A DNA stretch of 64,000 nt from an uncultured Acidimicrobiaceae bacterium (GCA_947259095.1 CAMYLA010000013.1:62001-126000), one strand, 5' to 3'. Counted from the stretch's first letter, positions 34,777-43,690 are shown. Notes: generated by a model from the letters alone, not told the origin. Numbers and translations are program-made.

Positions 34777-36264
34777 TTACTGGTTGGTGGGGAATCCCAG
34801 GTTGACGGCGCTGGTCGACGGGTCGGGCCAACGTTCGGTGATCACCTTGGCCTTGGTGTAGAACCGAACACCCTCCGGGCCGTACATCGTGGTGTCACCG
34901 AACAGGGAGTCCTTCCAGCCGCCGAAGCTGTGGTAGGCAACCGGGACCGGGATCGGCACGTTGATGCCGATCATCCCTGCGTCGGCGTCGTCCTGGAACC
35001 GACGAGCGGCGCCGCCGTCGCGGGTGAAGATGGCGGCCCCGTTGCCCCAGGGGTTGGTCTTGATGAGGTCGACCGCCTCCTGGTAGGTGTCGACCCTGAC
35101 GACCGACAGCACCGGCCCGAAGATCTCGTCCCGATACACACTCATGTCGGTGGTGACACGATCGATCAGGCTGGCCCCCAGGAAATAGCCGCCGCCGTCG
35201 AAGTTCTTGTCCCGACCGTCGACCACCACCGTGGCACCCGCATCCGCACCCTGCTGGATGTAGCCTGCGACACGTTCCCTGGCGTCGGAGGTGATCAGCG
35301 GCCCCATCTCCGACGAGGGCTGATCGCCGGGCCCGATCACCAGCTTGTCGATGCGCTGTTGGACCGCAGCCACCAGGTCGTCGGCGATGTCGCCCACGGC
35401 CACCGCAACCGAGATGGCCATGCATCGCTCACCGGCCGATCCGTAGGCGGCCGAGACCGCGGCATCGGCGGCCAGATCGAGGTCGGCGTCTGGGAGCACG
35501 ATCATGTGGTTCTTGGCCCCGGCCAGGGCCTGGACGCGCTTGGCGTTCTCGTTTGCGGTGTTGAACACGTACCTGGCGATGGGGGTGGAGCCGACGAAGC
35601 TCACCGCGGCGATGTCGGGATGGTCCAGCAGGCGATCGACGGCCTCCTTGTCACCGTTGACCACGTTGAGCACCCCGGGAGGAAAACCGGCCTCATGGGC
35701 CAGTTCGGCGATGAACATCGGCGCCGAGGGATCCCGCTCCGAGGGCTTCAACACGAAGGTGTTCCCGGTGGCGAGGGCGTTGGGGATCATCCACAGCGGC
35801 ACCATGGCCGGGAAGTTGAACGGGGTGATGCCGGCGACGACACCGAGGGGTTGACGAACGGTGTAGACGTCGACCCCGCTCGATGCCTGCTCGTTGTAGC
35901 CCCCCTTGAGCAGCTCGGCGATGCCGCAGGCGAACTCGATGTTCTCCAACCCTCGGGCCACCTCACCCAGGGCGTCGGACTTCACCTTGCCGTGCTCGGC
36001 GGTGAGCCTGCGGGCTATCTCATCGGCGTTTCGTTCGACCAGCGCCCGGTAGGCGAACATCAGCTTCGTCCGCTGTGCCAGGCTGGAGTGACGCCACTCC
36101 TCGAACGCCGCAGCGGCGACGGCGACCGCCGAATCGACCTCGGCCACCGAGGCCAGCGAGAGCTCCGCGCTCTGTTGGCCGGTGGCGGGGTTGTAGACTG
36201 CGGCCGTCCGGCCGGAGGCCCCCTCGACGACCTCGCCCCCTACCAGGTGATGAATCTTGTCCAT
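34777..36264 (-). CDS. mmsA: CoA-acylating methylmalonate-semialdehyde dehydrogenase
   Basis: A 495-residue aldehyde dehydrogenase. The nucleotide region is GITPFNFPAMVPLWMIPNALATGN, the glycine motif is FVGSTPIA, and the catalytic cysteine is in GSAGERCMAIS. The catalytic Glu of other aldehyde dehydrogenases is replaced in the GAKNHMIVLPDAD segment, as expected for the CoA-acylating MmsA group. The enzyme turns malonate or methylmalonate semialdehyde into acetyl-CoA or propionyl-CoA, the last step of uracil, thymine, beta-alanine or valine breakdown. The start at 36264 has GGGAGG upstream. It fits directly after the aminotransferase encoded nearby. Confidence 0.95.
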   Translation of the reverse strand: MDKIHHLVGGEVVEGASGRTAAVYNPATGQQSAELSLASVAEVDSAVAVAAAAFEEWRHSSLAQRTKLMFAYRALVERNADEIARRLTAEHGKVKSDALGEVARGLENIEFACGIAELLKGGYNEQASSGVDVYTVRQPLGVVAGITPFNFPAMVPLWMIPNALATGNTFVLKPSERDPSAPMFIAELAHEAGFPPGVLNVVNGDKEAVDRLLDHPDIAAVSFVGSTPIARYVFNTANENAKRVQALAGAKNHMIVLPDADLDLAADAAVSAAYGSAGERCMAISVAVAVGDIADDLVAAVQQRIDKLVIGPGDQPSSEMGPLITSDARERVAGYIQQGADAGATVVVDGRDKNFDGGGYFLGASLIDRVTTDMSVYRDEIFGPVLSVVRVDTYQEAVDLIKTNPWGNGAAIFTRDGGAARRFQDDADAGMIGINVPIPVPVAYHSFGGWKDSLFGDTTMYGPEGVRFYTKAKVITERWPDPSTSAVNLGFPTNQ

Positions 36265-36345
36265 TGGCGCCTGACCTCCCGTCCGTACCGCGTCTCGATG
36301 AGCTACAACATAGAGGCTCCGAGATCGCCGCAACAGCGCCGATCA

Positions 36346-36765
36346 CTAGTGGAGGCAGAACTCGTTGCCCTCCGGGTCCCGCATGACCGCCCAGCGGTGG
36401 CCAGGGTGCTGACCGAAGTTCACGAGCTCGGCACCGGTGGCCTGCAGCCGGGCAACTTCGACATCGAGCTGGTCCGGGTCGACCGGCACGTCGAGGTGGA
36501 CCCGATTCTTTGCCGTTTTCGGCTCCGGGACCAGCTGGAACAGCAACCGAGGCCCGGCACCGGCCGGGGCGGTGGCCACCGCCTCCCTGAAGAAGAGCCG
36601 ACCGTCGATCTCCACCACATCAGCATCGGCGATGACGCCGTCGGCCAGCAGGCCGGCAATCATGTCGTGCCCGTCCTCGATCTCGTAGCCGAGCAGATCG
36701 GACCACCAGGCCGCCAGCCGATGGGGATCGGCGGCATCGAAGGTGATCTGCAGACCTCGAACCAT
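36346..36765 (-). CDS. VOC-family (glyoxalase-like) protein
   Basis: A 139-residue vicinal-oxygen-chelate fold protein. It begins with GLQITFDAADPHRLAAWWSDLLGYE, ends with GHRWAVMRDPEGNEFCLH, and has NRVHLDVPVDPDQLD in the middle. This is the Glyoxalase_6-type single-domain form, often of unknown substrate. Metal ligands may be the histidine in VHLDV and the glutamate in GNEFCLH. It lies between the aldehyde dehydrogenase and dihydropyrimidinase genes with 31 and 81 bases on each side and is probably cotranscribed. Confidence 0.85.
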   Translation of the reverse strand: MVRGLQITFDAADPHRLAAWWSDLLGYEIEDGHDMIAGLLADGVIADADVVEIDGRLFFREAVATAPAGAGPRLLFQLVPEPKTAKNRVHLDVPVDPDQLDVEVARLQATGAELVNFGQHPGHRWAVMRDPEGNEFCLH

Positions 36766-36796
36766 GACGTCTCCGCTCCCCGACCTCGACCCCCGC

Positions 36797-38209
36797 TCAG
36801 AGCAGGTACTGGCTCAGGCCCCGGCGGAGGTACCTGCCGTCGCCTTTCGCCCCCAGGTAGCTCTGGTTCTCGATGATGACCTTGCCTCTCGACAGCACCG
36901 TGTCGACCCGGCCCTGGACCTCGAAGCCCTCATAGGCCGAGTAGTCCATGTTCATGTGGTGATTGTCGACGCTGATACTCCAGGTCGCCTCGGGGTCGTA
37001 CAGCACGATGTCGGCGTCGGCCCCGGGCTGGATCGTGCCCTTCTGGGGGTAGAGACCGAACATCCTGGCCGGTGTGGTGGCGCACAGCTCGACCCAGCGG
37101 GGCAGGCTGATCTCACCCTGGACCACACCCTGGTAGATCAGGTCCATGCGGTGCTCGACCCCGCCGATGCCGTTGGGGATGGCCCGGAAGTCGTCGACCC
37201 CGAGGTCCTTCTGGTCCTTCATGCAGAACGGGCAGTGGTCGGTGGCGACCACGCTGAGATCGTTGGTTCGCAGCCCGGTCCAGAGGTCCTCGTGGTGGTG
37301 CTCGTGCTTGGACCGCAGCGGTGTCGAGCACACGTAGCCTGCGCCGGCGAACCCGGGAGCGCCGAGATGATCCTCCAGATTCAGGTAGAGATACTGGGGG
37401 CAGGTCTCGGCGAACACGTTGGCCCCCTTCCCCCTTGCGATCGCCACCTGCTCCAGGGCCTCCGAGGCCGACAGGTGCACGATATAGAGCGGCGACGCTC
37501 CCACCTTGGCCAGCTGGATGGCCCGATGGGTCGCTTCGCTCTCGAGCTCGGCCCGCCGCACGTAGCCGTGGTTGATCGGGGCGGTTTCACCCCGTTCCAC
37601 GGCCTGCTCGGCCAGCAGGTCGATGGCTATGCCGTTCTCGGCATGCATCATGATCATGCCGCCGTTGGATGCCGCCTGCTGCATCGCCAGCAGGATCTGC
37701 CGATCGTCTGACAGGAACACCCCGGGGTAGGCCATGAACAGCTTGAAGCTGGTGATGCCTTCGTTGACCAGCACATCCATGGCCTTCAGTGAGGCCTCGT
37801 TTACGTCGCCGACGATCATGTGGAAGCCGTAGTCGATGGCGCAGTTGCCCTCGGCCTTGGCGAACCAGGTGTCGAGGCTCTCCTGGACCTGCTGGCCGAA
37901 GCTCTGGACCGCGAAGTCGACGATGGTCGTGGTGCCACCCCAGGCCGCGGCCTTGGTCCCGTTCTCGAAGTCGTCGGAGGCGAACGTGCCACCGAACGGC
38001 AGCTCCATGTGGGTGTGACAGTCGACGCCGCCGGGGATGACGTACTTGCCCGTTGCGTCGATCACCCGCTCGGCTCCGGTTTCGGCGCTGTCTGCCAACG
38101 TCGAACCGGGCTGCAGCACGGCGACGATCTGCTCACCGTCTATGAGGACCTCGGCCGGGTCGGCCCCGGTTGCACTTACGACGGTCCCGCCTTTGATGAG
38201 TGTGGTCAT
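36797..38209 (-). CDS. hydA: Dihydropyrimidinase / D-hydantoinase
   Basis: A 470-residue cyclic amidohydrolase that opens dihydrouracil, dihydrothymine or 5-substituted hydantoins to N-carbamoyl amino acids. The binuclear metal ligands are visible: HTHME, the carboxylated lysine in SFKLFMAYPG, the histidine of MMHAENG, IVHLSASEAL, and the aspartate in VATDHCPF. GGTTTIVDFAVQ and the C-terminal DPEATWSISVDNHHMNMDY are typical. Full length. The next gene in transcription order is the VOC protein, and the aminotransferase and amidase precede it. The clustering favours pyrimidine catabolism over a stand-alone hydantoinase. Confidence 0.95.
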   Translation of the reverse strand: MTTLIKGGTVVSATGADPAEVLIDGEQIVAVLQPGSTLADSAETGAERVIDATGKYVIPGGVDCHTHMELPFGGTFASDDFENGTKAAAWGGTTTIVDFAVQSFGQQVQESLDTWFAKAEGNCAIDYGFHMIVGDVNEASLKAMDVLVNEGITSFKLFMAYPGVFLSDDRQILLAMQQAASNGGMIMMHAENGIAIDLLAEQAVERGETAPINHGYVRRAELESEATHRAIQLAKVGASPLYIVHLSASEALEQVAIARGKGANVFAETCPQYLYLNLEDHLGAPGFAGAGYVCSTPLRSKHEHHHEDLWTGLRTNDLSVVATDHCPFCMKDQKDLGVDDFRAIPNGIGGVEHRMDLIYQGVVQGEISLPRWVELCATTPARMFGLYPQKGTIQPGADADIVLYDPEATWSISVDNHHMNMDYSAYEGFEVQGRVDTVLSRGKVIIENQSYLGAKGDGRYLRRGLSQYLL

Positions 38210-38266
38210 GCTTGCTCTCCTTTTCGAACGCCCGGTGTGCGTTTCTTGCGTCTCGACCTATCCTGG

Positions 38267-39556
38267 TCAGCTCAATTCGGCGATGGCGTCGACCAGGGCG
38301 GCAGCACCCTCGTCGATCTCGGCCTCGCTCACGTTCAGCATCGGGGCGATCCGCAGCACGTTGCCGTAGAGGCCGCCCTTGCCGATCAACAGCTTGCGCC
38401 TGCGGCATGCCTCCAGCAGAGCTGCCGACCTTGCCGCATCGGGTTGAATGGAGCCGGGCTGCACCGTCTCGATGGCCTGCATGAGGCCGGCACCCCGGAG
38501 CTCGACGATCCAATCGGTGGCGTCGACCGTCGGCGTCAGCTTGTCGACGAGACGATCACCCATGGCCTTGGCGTTGGCCTGCATGCCCTCGTCGATCACG
38601 GCCCGGATGGTGGCCAGGCCGGCGGCGGCCGAGAGCGGGTTGCCGCCGAAGGTGGAGAACGAGGTGGCGCCGATGGCGTCCATGATCTCGGGACGAGCGA
38701 CACAGCCGGCGAGCGTGATGCCGTTGCCGACCCCCTTGGCGAAGGTCAACATGTCCGGCACGATGTCGTGGGCCTGATAGCCCCAGAAGTGCTCGCCGGT
38801 TCGACCCCAACCGGTCTGGACCTCGTCGCTGATGAAGAGGATGTTGCTCTCCGACAGCACCTTGTGCATCGAACCGAAGAAACCCTTGGGCGGCACGGCG
38901 AATCCGCCGACCCCCTGGATCGGCTCGGCGATCAGGGCCGCCACATCGCCGGCGCTCATCATGTCGAGGATCTGGATGAGGTCGTCGGTGGCGGCTCTGG
39001 TGTAGGCGTCGTCATCCAGCTCCCGGAAGGGGCTGCGGAGCCGGTAGCCACCCTGCACGAAGTTGACGTCGAGCCCCGAGATGCTGGTCGAGGACCACGA
39101 CCGGTGGGAGGTGATGGCCTGGGCGGTGAACGACCGGCCGTGGTAGCTGTTGCGCATGGCCAGGATCTGGTTCGACTTGCGGTAGCAGGTGGCCAGCAGC
39201 AGGGCCGTGTCGTTGGCCTCGGTTCCCGAGGTGGTGAAGAACACCTGGGCGTCCGGGATACCGGAGAGCTCGGCGATGAGCTCGGCCAGCTCGATCATCG
39301 GCTCCGACAGGTACAGCGTCGAGGTGTGCATGGTCTTGGCCGCCTGAGCCTGCACCGCCGCCACCACCTCGGGGTGGGAGTGGCCGATCATGGTTGTCAA
39401 CACCCCACCGAAGAAATCGAGGTAGCGGTCGCCATCCAGGGTGTGGATGTAGCTGCCCTCACCCCGGTCGATGGAGATCGGCTCCTCGAAGAAGGGGTGG
39501 ACGAATGACGGGAGGACGGCCTGGTACCGCTGGTAGAGCTCGGAATCTGTGGTCAT
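38267..39556 (-). CDS. Class III aminotransferase, beta-amino acid type (AGXT2-like)
   Basis: A 429-residue PLP-dependent aminotransferase. Features are SGTEANDTALLLA, NSYHGRSFTAQAI, ALIAEPIQGVGGF, ISDEVQTGWGRTGEHFWGY, and the cofactor lysine in DMLTFAKGVGNG. In this context it most likely transfers the amino group of beta-alanine or 3-aminoisobutyrate to pyruvate or glyoxylate, giving the semialdehydes used by the MmsA enzyme. It follows the amidase gene by 34 bases and precedes the hydantoinase gene by 57, so it is part of the operon. Confidence 0.93.
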   Translation of the reverse strand: MTTDSELYQRYQAVLPSFVHPFFEEPISIDRGEGSYIHTLDGDRYLDFFGGVLTTMIGHSHPEVVAAVQAQAAKTMHTSTLYLSEPMIELAELIAELSGIPDAQVFFTTSGTEANDTALLLATCYRKSNQILAMRNSYHGRSFTAQAITSHRSWSSTSISGLDVNFVQGGYRLRSPFRELDDDAYTRAATDDLIQILDMMSAGDVAALIAEPIQGVGGFAVPPKGFFGSMHKVLSESNILFISDEVQTGWGRTGEHFWGYQAHDIVPDMLTFAKGVGNGITLAGCVARPEIMDAIGATSFSTFGGNPLSAAAGLATIRAVIDEGMQANAKAMGDRLVDKLTPTVDATDWIVELRGAGLMQAIETVQPGSIQPDAARSAALLEACRRRKLLIGKGGLYGNVLRIAPMLNVSEAEIDEGAAALVDAIAELS

Positions 39557-39590
39557 CGTGCTATCCGATCGGTCGCGGTCGAGCGAACAT

Positions 39591-40433
39591 CTATGACTCG
39601 GTCAGCGGGCCGTACATGTCGGGCCGGCGGTCGCGGTAGAAGGCCCACTGGGCCCGGGTCTCGTCGATCAGGTCGAGGTCGAGGTCGCGGATCAGCAGTT
39701 CCTCTTCGGAATCGGAGGCCGTGCCCTCGACGAACTGGCCCCGCGGGTTGGCGAAGTAGGTGGTGCCGTAGAAGTCGTTGTCGCCAAGCGGTTCGATGCC
39801 GATCCGGTTGATGGCCCCCACGTAGTACATGTTGGCCGCCGCCGATGCGGTCTGCTCCAGTTGCCACAGGTAGGCCGACAGCCCACGGCTGGTTGCCGAC
39901 GGATTGAAGACCATCTGGGCTCCGTTGAGCCCCAGGGCCCGCCATCCCTCGGGGAAGTGCCGGTCGTAGCAGATGTAGACCCCGACCCGGCCGACCGAGG
40001 TCTCGAACACCGGGTAGCCGAGGTTGCCGGGACGGAAGTAGAACTTCTCCCAGAAACCCTTCACCTGGGGGATGTGGGTCTTGCGGTACTTGCCGAGGTA
40101 GCTGCCGTCGGCGTCGATCACCGCTGCGGTGTTGTAGAGGATGCCCGGCTGCTCCTGCTCGTACATCGGCAGCACCAGGACCATGCCCAGCTCGGCGCAG
40201 AGCTCCTGGAACCGCTTGGTGGTTGGCCCGTCGGGGATGGCCTCGGCGTAGGAGTAGTACTCGGCGTCCTGGACCTGGCAGAAGTACGGGCCGTAGAAGA
40301 GCTCCTGGAAACACATCACCCGGGCGCCGGCCTCGGCCGCCTCACGCATGTACTTCTCGTGGACGTCGATCATCGAGTCCTTGTCTCCGGTCCACTCCGC
40401 CTGCAGCAGTGCGGCTTTCACCGTGTTCGCCAT
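39591..40433 (-). CDS. Carbon-nitrogen hydrolase: beta-ureidopropionase / N-carbamoyl-amidase
   Basis: A 280-residue nitrilase-superfamily amidase. The catalytic triad is in FQELFYGPYF (Glu), KYRKTHIPQ (Lys) and ICYDRHFPEGWR (Cys). Length and motifs match N-carbamoylputrescine amidase, beta-ureidopropionase and N-carbamoyl-D-amino acid hydrolase. Since the dihydropyrimidinase is in the same operon, the likely reaction is removal of CO2 and ammonia from N-carbamoyl-beta-alanine to give beta-alanine. ATG 40433 is selected for AGGAGG eight bases upstream. It is the first gene of this operon, with a 231-base leader region that holds direct repeats. Confidence 0.93.
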   Translation of the reverse strand: MANTVKAALLQAEWTGDKDSMIDVHEKYMREAAEAGARVMCFQELFYGPYFCQVQDAEYYSYAEAIPDGPTTKRFQELCAELGMVLVLPMYEQEQPGILYNTAAVIDADGSYLGKYRKTHIPQVKGFWEKFYFRPGNLGYPVFETSVGRVGVYICYDRHFPEGWRALGLNGAQMVFNPSATSRGLSAYLWQLEQTASAAANMYYVGAINRIGIEPLGDNDFYGTTYFANPRGQFVEGTASDSEEELLIRDLDLDLIDETRAQWAFYRDRRPDMYGPLTES

Positions 40434-40510
40434 GGGCTGACTCCTCCTTGTTGCTTCGGCGGGCCGGTGCAAGCGCTCGCTTGGCCGCTGTTGCGCCCCG
40501 GTCGAGCCGA

Positions 40511-40600
40511 GACGTCGCCGCTGGTTCCTCTTGGTCGCGGCGCCTGACGGCGCCGCTGGTTCCTGGGTCGCAACACCTGACGGCGCCGCTGGTTCCTGGG
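40511..40600. repeat. Direct repeats with GGCGCC hairpins upstream of the amidase operon
   Basis: The block GACGGCGCCGCTGGTTCCTGG occurs at 40546 and again at 40579 (period 33), with a diverged first copy at about 40511 (GACGTCGCCGCTGGTTCCTC). One unit contains GGCGCC-TGAC-GGCGCC, a six-pair hairpin. The block lies 80-170 bases before the amidase start and could influence its expression. No known element is recognised. Confidence 0.75.
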
Positions 40601-40664
40601 ATCAAGAAGTCTTGCAGAGAAATCGAATGCAGCCAAGGGACCGACGAAAGCTGCCGCCGGCGTC

Positions 40665-41993
40665 TCAGCGCACGGCGACGATCTTGTTCAGCTCGCCGTT
40701 CCAGTTCACGGTGTAGAGCTCGCCGTCATTGTCGACCCCGAAGCTGGTCACCTGCCCGACCTCGGACAGCTCCGTGGTCCAGTCTGCCTGGTCGACGACC
40801 CGACCCTCGGCGAAGCGGAAGCTCCTGACCAAACCCTCGCACCAGTCGCCGTAGAAGTAGTGACCGTCGAACTCGGGGATGGCCGCGCCCCGATAGACGT
40901 GGCCCCCGGTGACCGAGCAGCCGTCGTCATGGCTGTACTGGAGGACCGGGATGGTTTTGTCCGATGCATCGCAGCCCGATCGGAAGCAACGGTCGCCCTC
41001 CATCTCCAACCAACCGAAGTTGGTCCCCGCCCCTCCATCGAGCGACACGACGTTGATCTCCTCGAACCGATCCTGGCCGACGTCGCCGATGTAGACCAGA
41101 CCGTCGACCGGGTCGATGGAGAATCGCCACGGGTTCCGCAGGCCATAGACCCAGATCTCGTTGCCGAACGGGTTGCCGGCCGGGACCGCCGCCGGACCGT
41201 CGCCCGACACGTCGAGCCGGAGAATGGCGCCGAGCGGGTTGCTGGTGTCCTGGGCCGACCCGCCGCCGTCGCCGCCGTCTCCCAGCGCCAGGTACAGCAG
41301 GCCGTCTGGGCCAAACTGCATCATGCCGGCGTTGTGGCGCTCGGCCGGCTGATCGACCTGGAGCACCACCTGCTCACTGGCCCGGTCGGCCACCAGCGGC
41401 GACCGGGCCAGGAACCGACCGAGCCTGCTGTCACCTTCGGGATCGGTCCAGTAGGCGTAGAACGTCCGGTTGGTCCCGAAGTCGGGATCGAAGGCCAGGC
41501 CGAGCAGGCCCTGTTCGATGCTCGACGACTGCAGGTCATCGGTCAGATCGAGAAACGGCTGCTCGGCGACGACCCCGTCCATCACCACCTTGACGACGCC
41601 CTGGCGTTCGACGATGTAGAGGGCGTCGGTACCGGGAGCCCCGGTGACCAGCACCGGCTGGTCGAATCCGCTGGCCACCGGCTCGGCCTTCAGCGCGAGC
41701 AACGGGTCGAGGGGTTGGCTGGTGGCGGTCACCTCCGCCGTCGAGTCGCCACCGTCGGGCTCCCCATTGCCGGCCCCAGCCTCCGGACCGTCGTCGGTGG
41801 CAGCCAGCTCGGCCGCCGGCTGTCCTGAGCCGTCGTCGGCCGATGACGGCGGGCCGAGCGTGGTCGCCGCATCGAAGGTGGCGGTTGTCTCGTCGCCGGC
41901 GATGCAGCCGGCCAGCACGACCGCCCCGACCACGCTCACGATGGCGGCAGCCAGTCCTCGCGGTAGTTCCCGTTGGCGTTCCACAGCAGCCAT
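40665..41993 (-). CDS. PQQ-dependent sugar dehydrogenase-like lipoprotein
   Basis: A 442-residue beta-propeller protein of the soluble glucose/sorbosone dehydrogenase group. The lipobox is VVLAGC near residue 30, and a low-complexity linker to about 95 follows. The propeller holds GLLGLAFDPDFGTNRTFYAYWT, HNAGMMQFGPDGLLYLALGDGGDGG and YGLRNPWRFSIDP, typical of Asd/YliI-like enzymes that oxidise aldoses with PQQ. A short cysteine-rich insert (C near FRSGCDASD and DDGCS) could form disulfides. It would act outside the membrane. PQQ synthesis genes are not in the window. The coding region overlaps the upstream glycosidase by 58 bases, which preserves its signal peptide. Confidence 0.9.
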   Translation of the reverse strand: MAAVERQRELPRGLAAAIVSVVGAVVLAGCIAGDETTATFDAATTLGPPSSADDGSGQPAAELAATDDGPEAGAGNGEPDGGDSTAEVTATSQPLDPLLALKAEPVASGFDQPVLVTGAPGTDALYIVERQGVVKVVMDGVVAEQPFLDLTDDLQSSSIEQGLLGLAFDPDFGTNRTFYAYWTDPEGDSRLGRFLARSPLVADRASEQVVLQVDQPAERHNAGMMQFGPDGLLYLALGDGGDGGGSAQDTSNPLGAILRLDVSGDGPAAVPAGNPFGNEIWVYGLRNPWRFSIDPVDGLVYIGDVGQDRFEEINVVSLDGGAGTNFGWLEMEGDRCFRSGCDASDKTIPVLQYSHDDGCSVTGGHVYRGAAIPEFDGHYFYGDWCEGLVRSFRFAEGRVVDQADWTTELSEVGQVTSFGVDNDGELYTVNWNGELNKIVAVR

Positions 41994-43300
41994 CCTGCCC
42001 CTCGTTTTTCGGCTTCATCGATCTGGGCCCGAACCTGTGCACCGTTGTAGTAGAAGGCCTGGAGCCACGGCCGCAGCACCGCCGTCGGTGCGAGGCGATC
42101 TCCGCCCTGCTCCATGGCATCGGCCACGACCGGGCCAGGTTGAGCGTTGGGATCGGCGAATCCCAACCAGCCCTTGTTGTAGTGGCTGGGGTAGATCATC
42201 GGGCTGACGACGTCGACCGCCCCGGAGACCGCCTCCACCGTCTGACCGATGCCCTCGTCGGTGGGGCTGGACATGACGATGCCGAAGATGGCGGCCGACG
42301 TGCCGCAGCCGAGGGGCCGCAGCTCGGCCGTGGCCTGCTCCAGGAAGCCGGCGATCACCTCGGCCCGGGCCTCGCCGGTGGGAGGCAGCCGCCCGGTGGC
42401 CGCGTCGGCGGTCCGGCCCGCCGGATAGCGGACGTAGTCGAACTGGATTTCCTGGAATCCGAGCCGGCAGGCCTCGATGGCCAGGTCGATCGGATAGCGC
42501 CAATTGGCCTCGTCGGTGGCATCGACCCATCGGCCGGCCAGCTTGGCCTCCGGATCGGCGGCGGCCCAGATCCGGTCCTCGAACGTCACCACCCGGGTGA
42601 CGGTGTAGAGACCCCGTTCCCGGGCCAACGCCAACAGCTCGGCCGGGTCATAGCCAGCGTCCACAGCGGCGATCGACCGGGCGAAGTCGACCTCGGTCTC
42701 GTATTGGACGAAGCCGCTCTCGTCCTTGGTGTCGAACACCAGGGTGTTGACGGTGGACCCCTCGGCCAGGGCCAGGAGGGCCCCGAACCTGTCGGGGTCG
42801 GCCGCCACCGGCCGGGCGACCCGTAGCCCCCGGGCCACGAACGGTCGGAGCTCGACCGTGACCGTCGGCCGGTCGACGTCGAGCTCGACCACCTCGGTCT
42901 GCCAACCCGATCTGGCAACGGTGATGGTGAGATCGGAGCCATCGACGCCGACCAGCGAGAACGTCCCGTCGGGATCGGTCACCGCTTCGGCGTCGCCGGC
43001 CGTCACCACCGCACCGGCCAGGGGCGAACCGCTGGTTGCGGCAAACACGATCCCGTCGACCGCCACGGTCGGCTCCTCCTCCGCCACCGGTGCCGATCGA
43101 TCGGCCTGCCCGTTCCCTCCGGAGGTGTCGGTAGCCTCGGTCGCGGCGCCCGTGGTGGTGCCGTCGGCCCCGGCCTCGTCGCCCGGCGCTCCCACACCGG
43201 GGCCCTGATCGGCGGCGGCCGGCGCCGCGCTCGGGTCGTTGCCGCCGCAGCCGACGAGCACCGTGAGCCCCACCGCCAGGAGAACCGTTTGCGCCAGCAC
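41936..43300 (-). CDS. DUF4015-like putative glycoside hydrolase, lipoprotein
   Basis: A protein of about 454 residues with a lipoprotein signal (AVGLTVLVGC), an acidic Ala/Thr-rich linker, a carboxypeptidase-regulatory-like beta domain (about 75-140, VDGIVFAATSGSPLAGAVVTAGD) and a TIM-barrel glycosidase domain (about 160-450). The barrel holds FQEIQFDYVRYPAG, typical of DUF4015, and VSPMIYPSHYNKGW. Family members are predicted to cut polysaccharides outside the cell; no activity can be assigned. The start is uncertain. No ATG lies at a sensible place, and GTG 43300 gives a signal peptide lacking a positive charge, so a rarer codon slightly upstream is possible. Confidence 0.8.
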   Translation of the reverse strand: MLAQTVLLAVGLTVLVGCGGNDPSAAPAAADQGPGVGAPGDEAGADGTTTGAATEATDTSGGNGQADRSAPVAEEEPTVAVDGIVFAATSGSPLAGAVVTAGDAEAVTDPDGTFSLVGVDGSDLTITVARSGWQTEVVELDVDRPTVTVELRPFVARGLRVARPVAADPDRFGALLALAEGSTVNTLVFDTKDESGFVQYETEVDFARSIAAVDAGYDPAELLALARERGLYTVTRVVTFEDRIWAAADPEAKLAGRWVDATDEANWRYPIDLAIEACRLGFQEIQFDYVRYPAGRTADAATGRLPPTGEARAEVIAGFLEQATAELRPLGCGTSAAIFGIVMSSPTDEGIGQTVEAVSGAVDVVSPMIYPSHYNKGWLGFADPNAQPGPVVADAMEQGGDRLAPTAVLRPWLQAFYYNGAQVRAQIDEAEKRGAGWLLWNANGNYREDWLPPS

Positions 43301-43377
43301 GAGACCGAGCGTAATCCGACTTGGCGTCGCAACGGTCGCAGCGGAATTTCCGTTCCCCGGCCACCGTTGCAGCCAAC

Positions 43378-43690
43378 ATGAGCGAGACCACCAACGCCGC
43401 CGTTGTCCACGCCCGGGTCGAACCGAACCCGAAGTGGATTCGGGCCAGGATCGGCGACCGGACCATCGTCGACAGCCGCCGGGGCGGCCGTCGGCCATCC
43501 CGACGGACCGATCGACGAGCTCCGGGGCCGGGTCAGGTTCTCCTGGTCGGCGATGGACCGGTGGTTCGAGGAGGAGGTCGAGGTCTTCGTCCACCCTCGC
43601 TCCCCCTACACCCGGGTCGACGTGCTGCCGTCAGCCCGGCGAGATCGACGGCGAGTCGATGGCCAGGCCGGCCACCAAGTTCTCCTGAGG
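43378..43690 (+). pseudogene. Decayed DUF427 gene
   Basis: The first 35 codons from ATG 43378 read HARVEPNPKWIRARIGDRTIVDSR, a typical DUF427 opening. The frame is then lost, and the C-terminal part of the same domain continues from about 43490 in the next frame (RGRVRFSWSAMDRWFEEEVEVFVHPRSPYTRVDVLPSA). A third frame holds a likely continuation (EIDGESMARPATKF) that ends with a stop at 43688-43690. About 40 or more codons in the middle are missing as well. Known DUF427 proteins have these segments in one frame. I conclude an internal deletion plus at least two frame changes, so the gene is non-functional. Confidence 0.75.
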
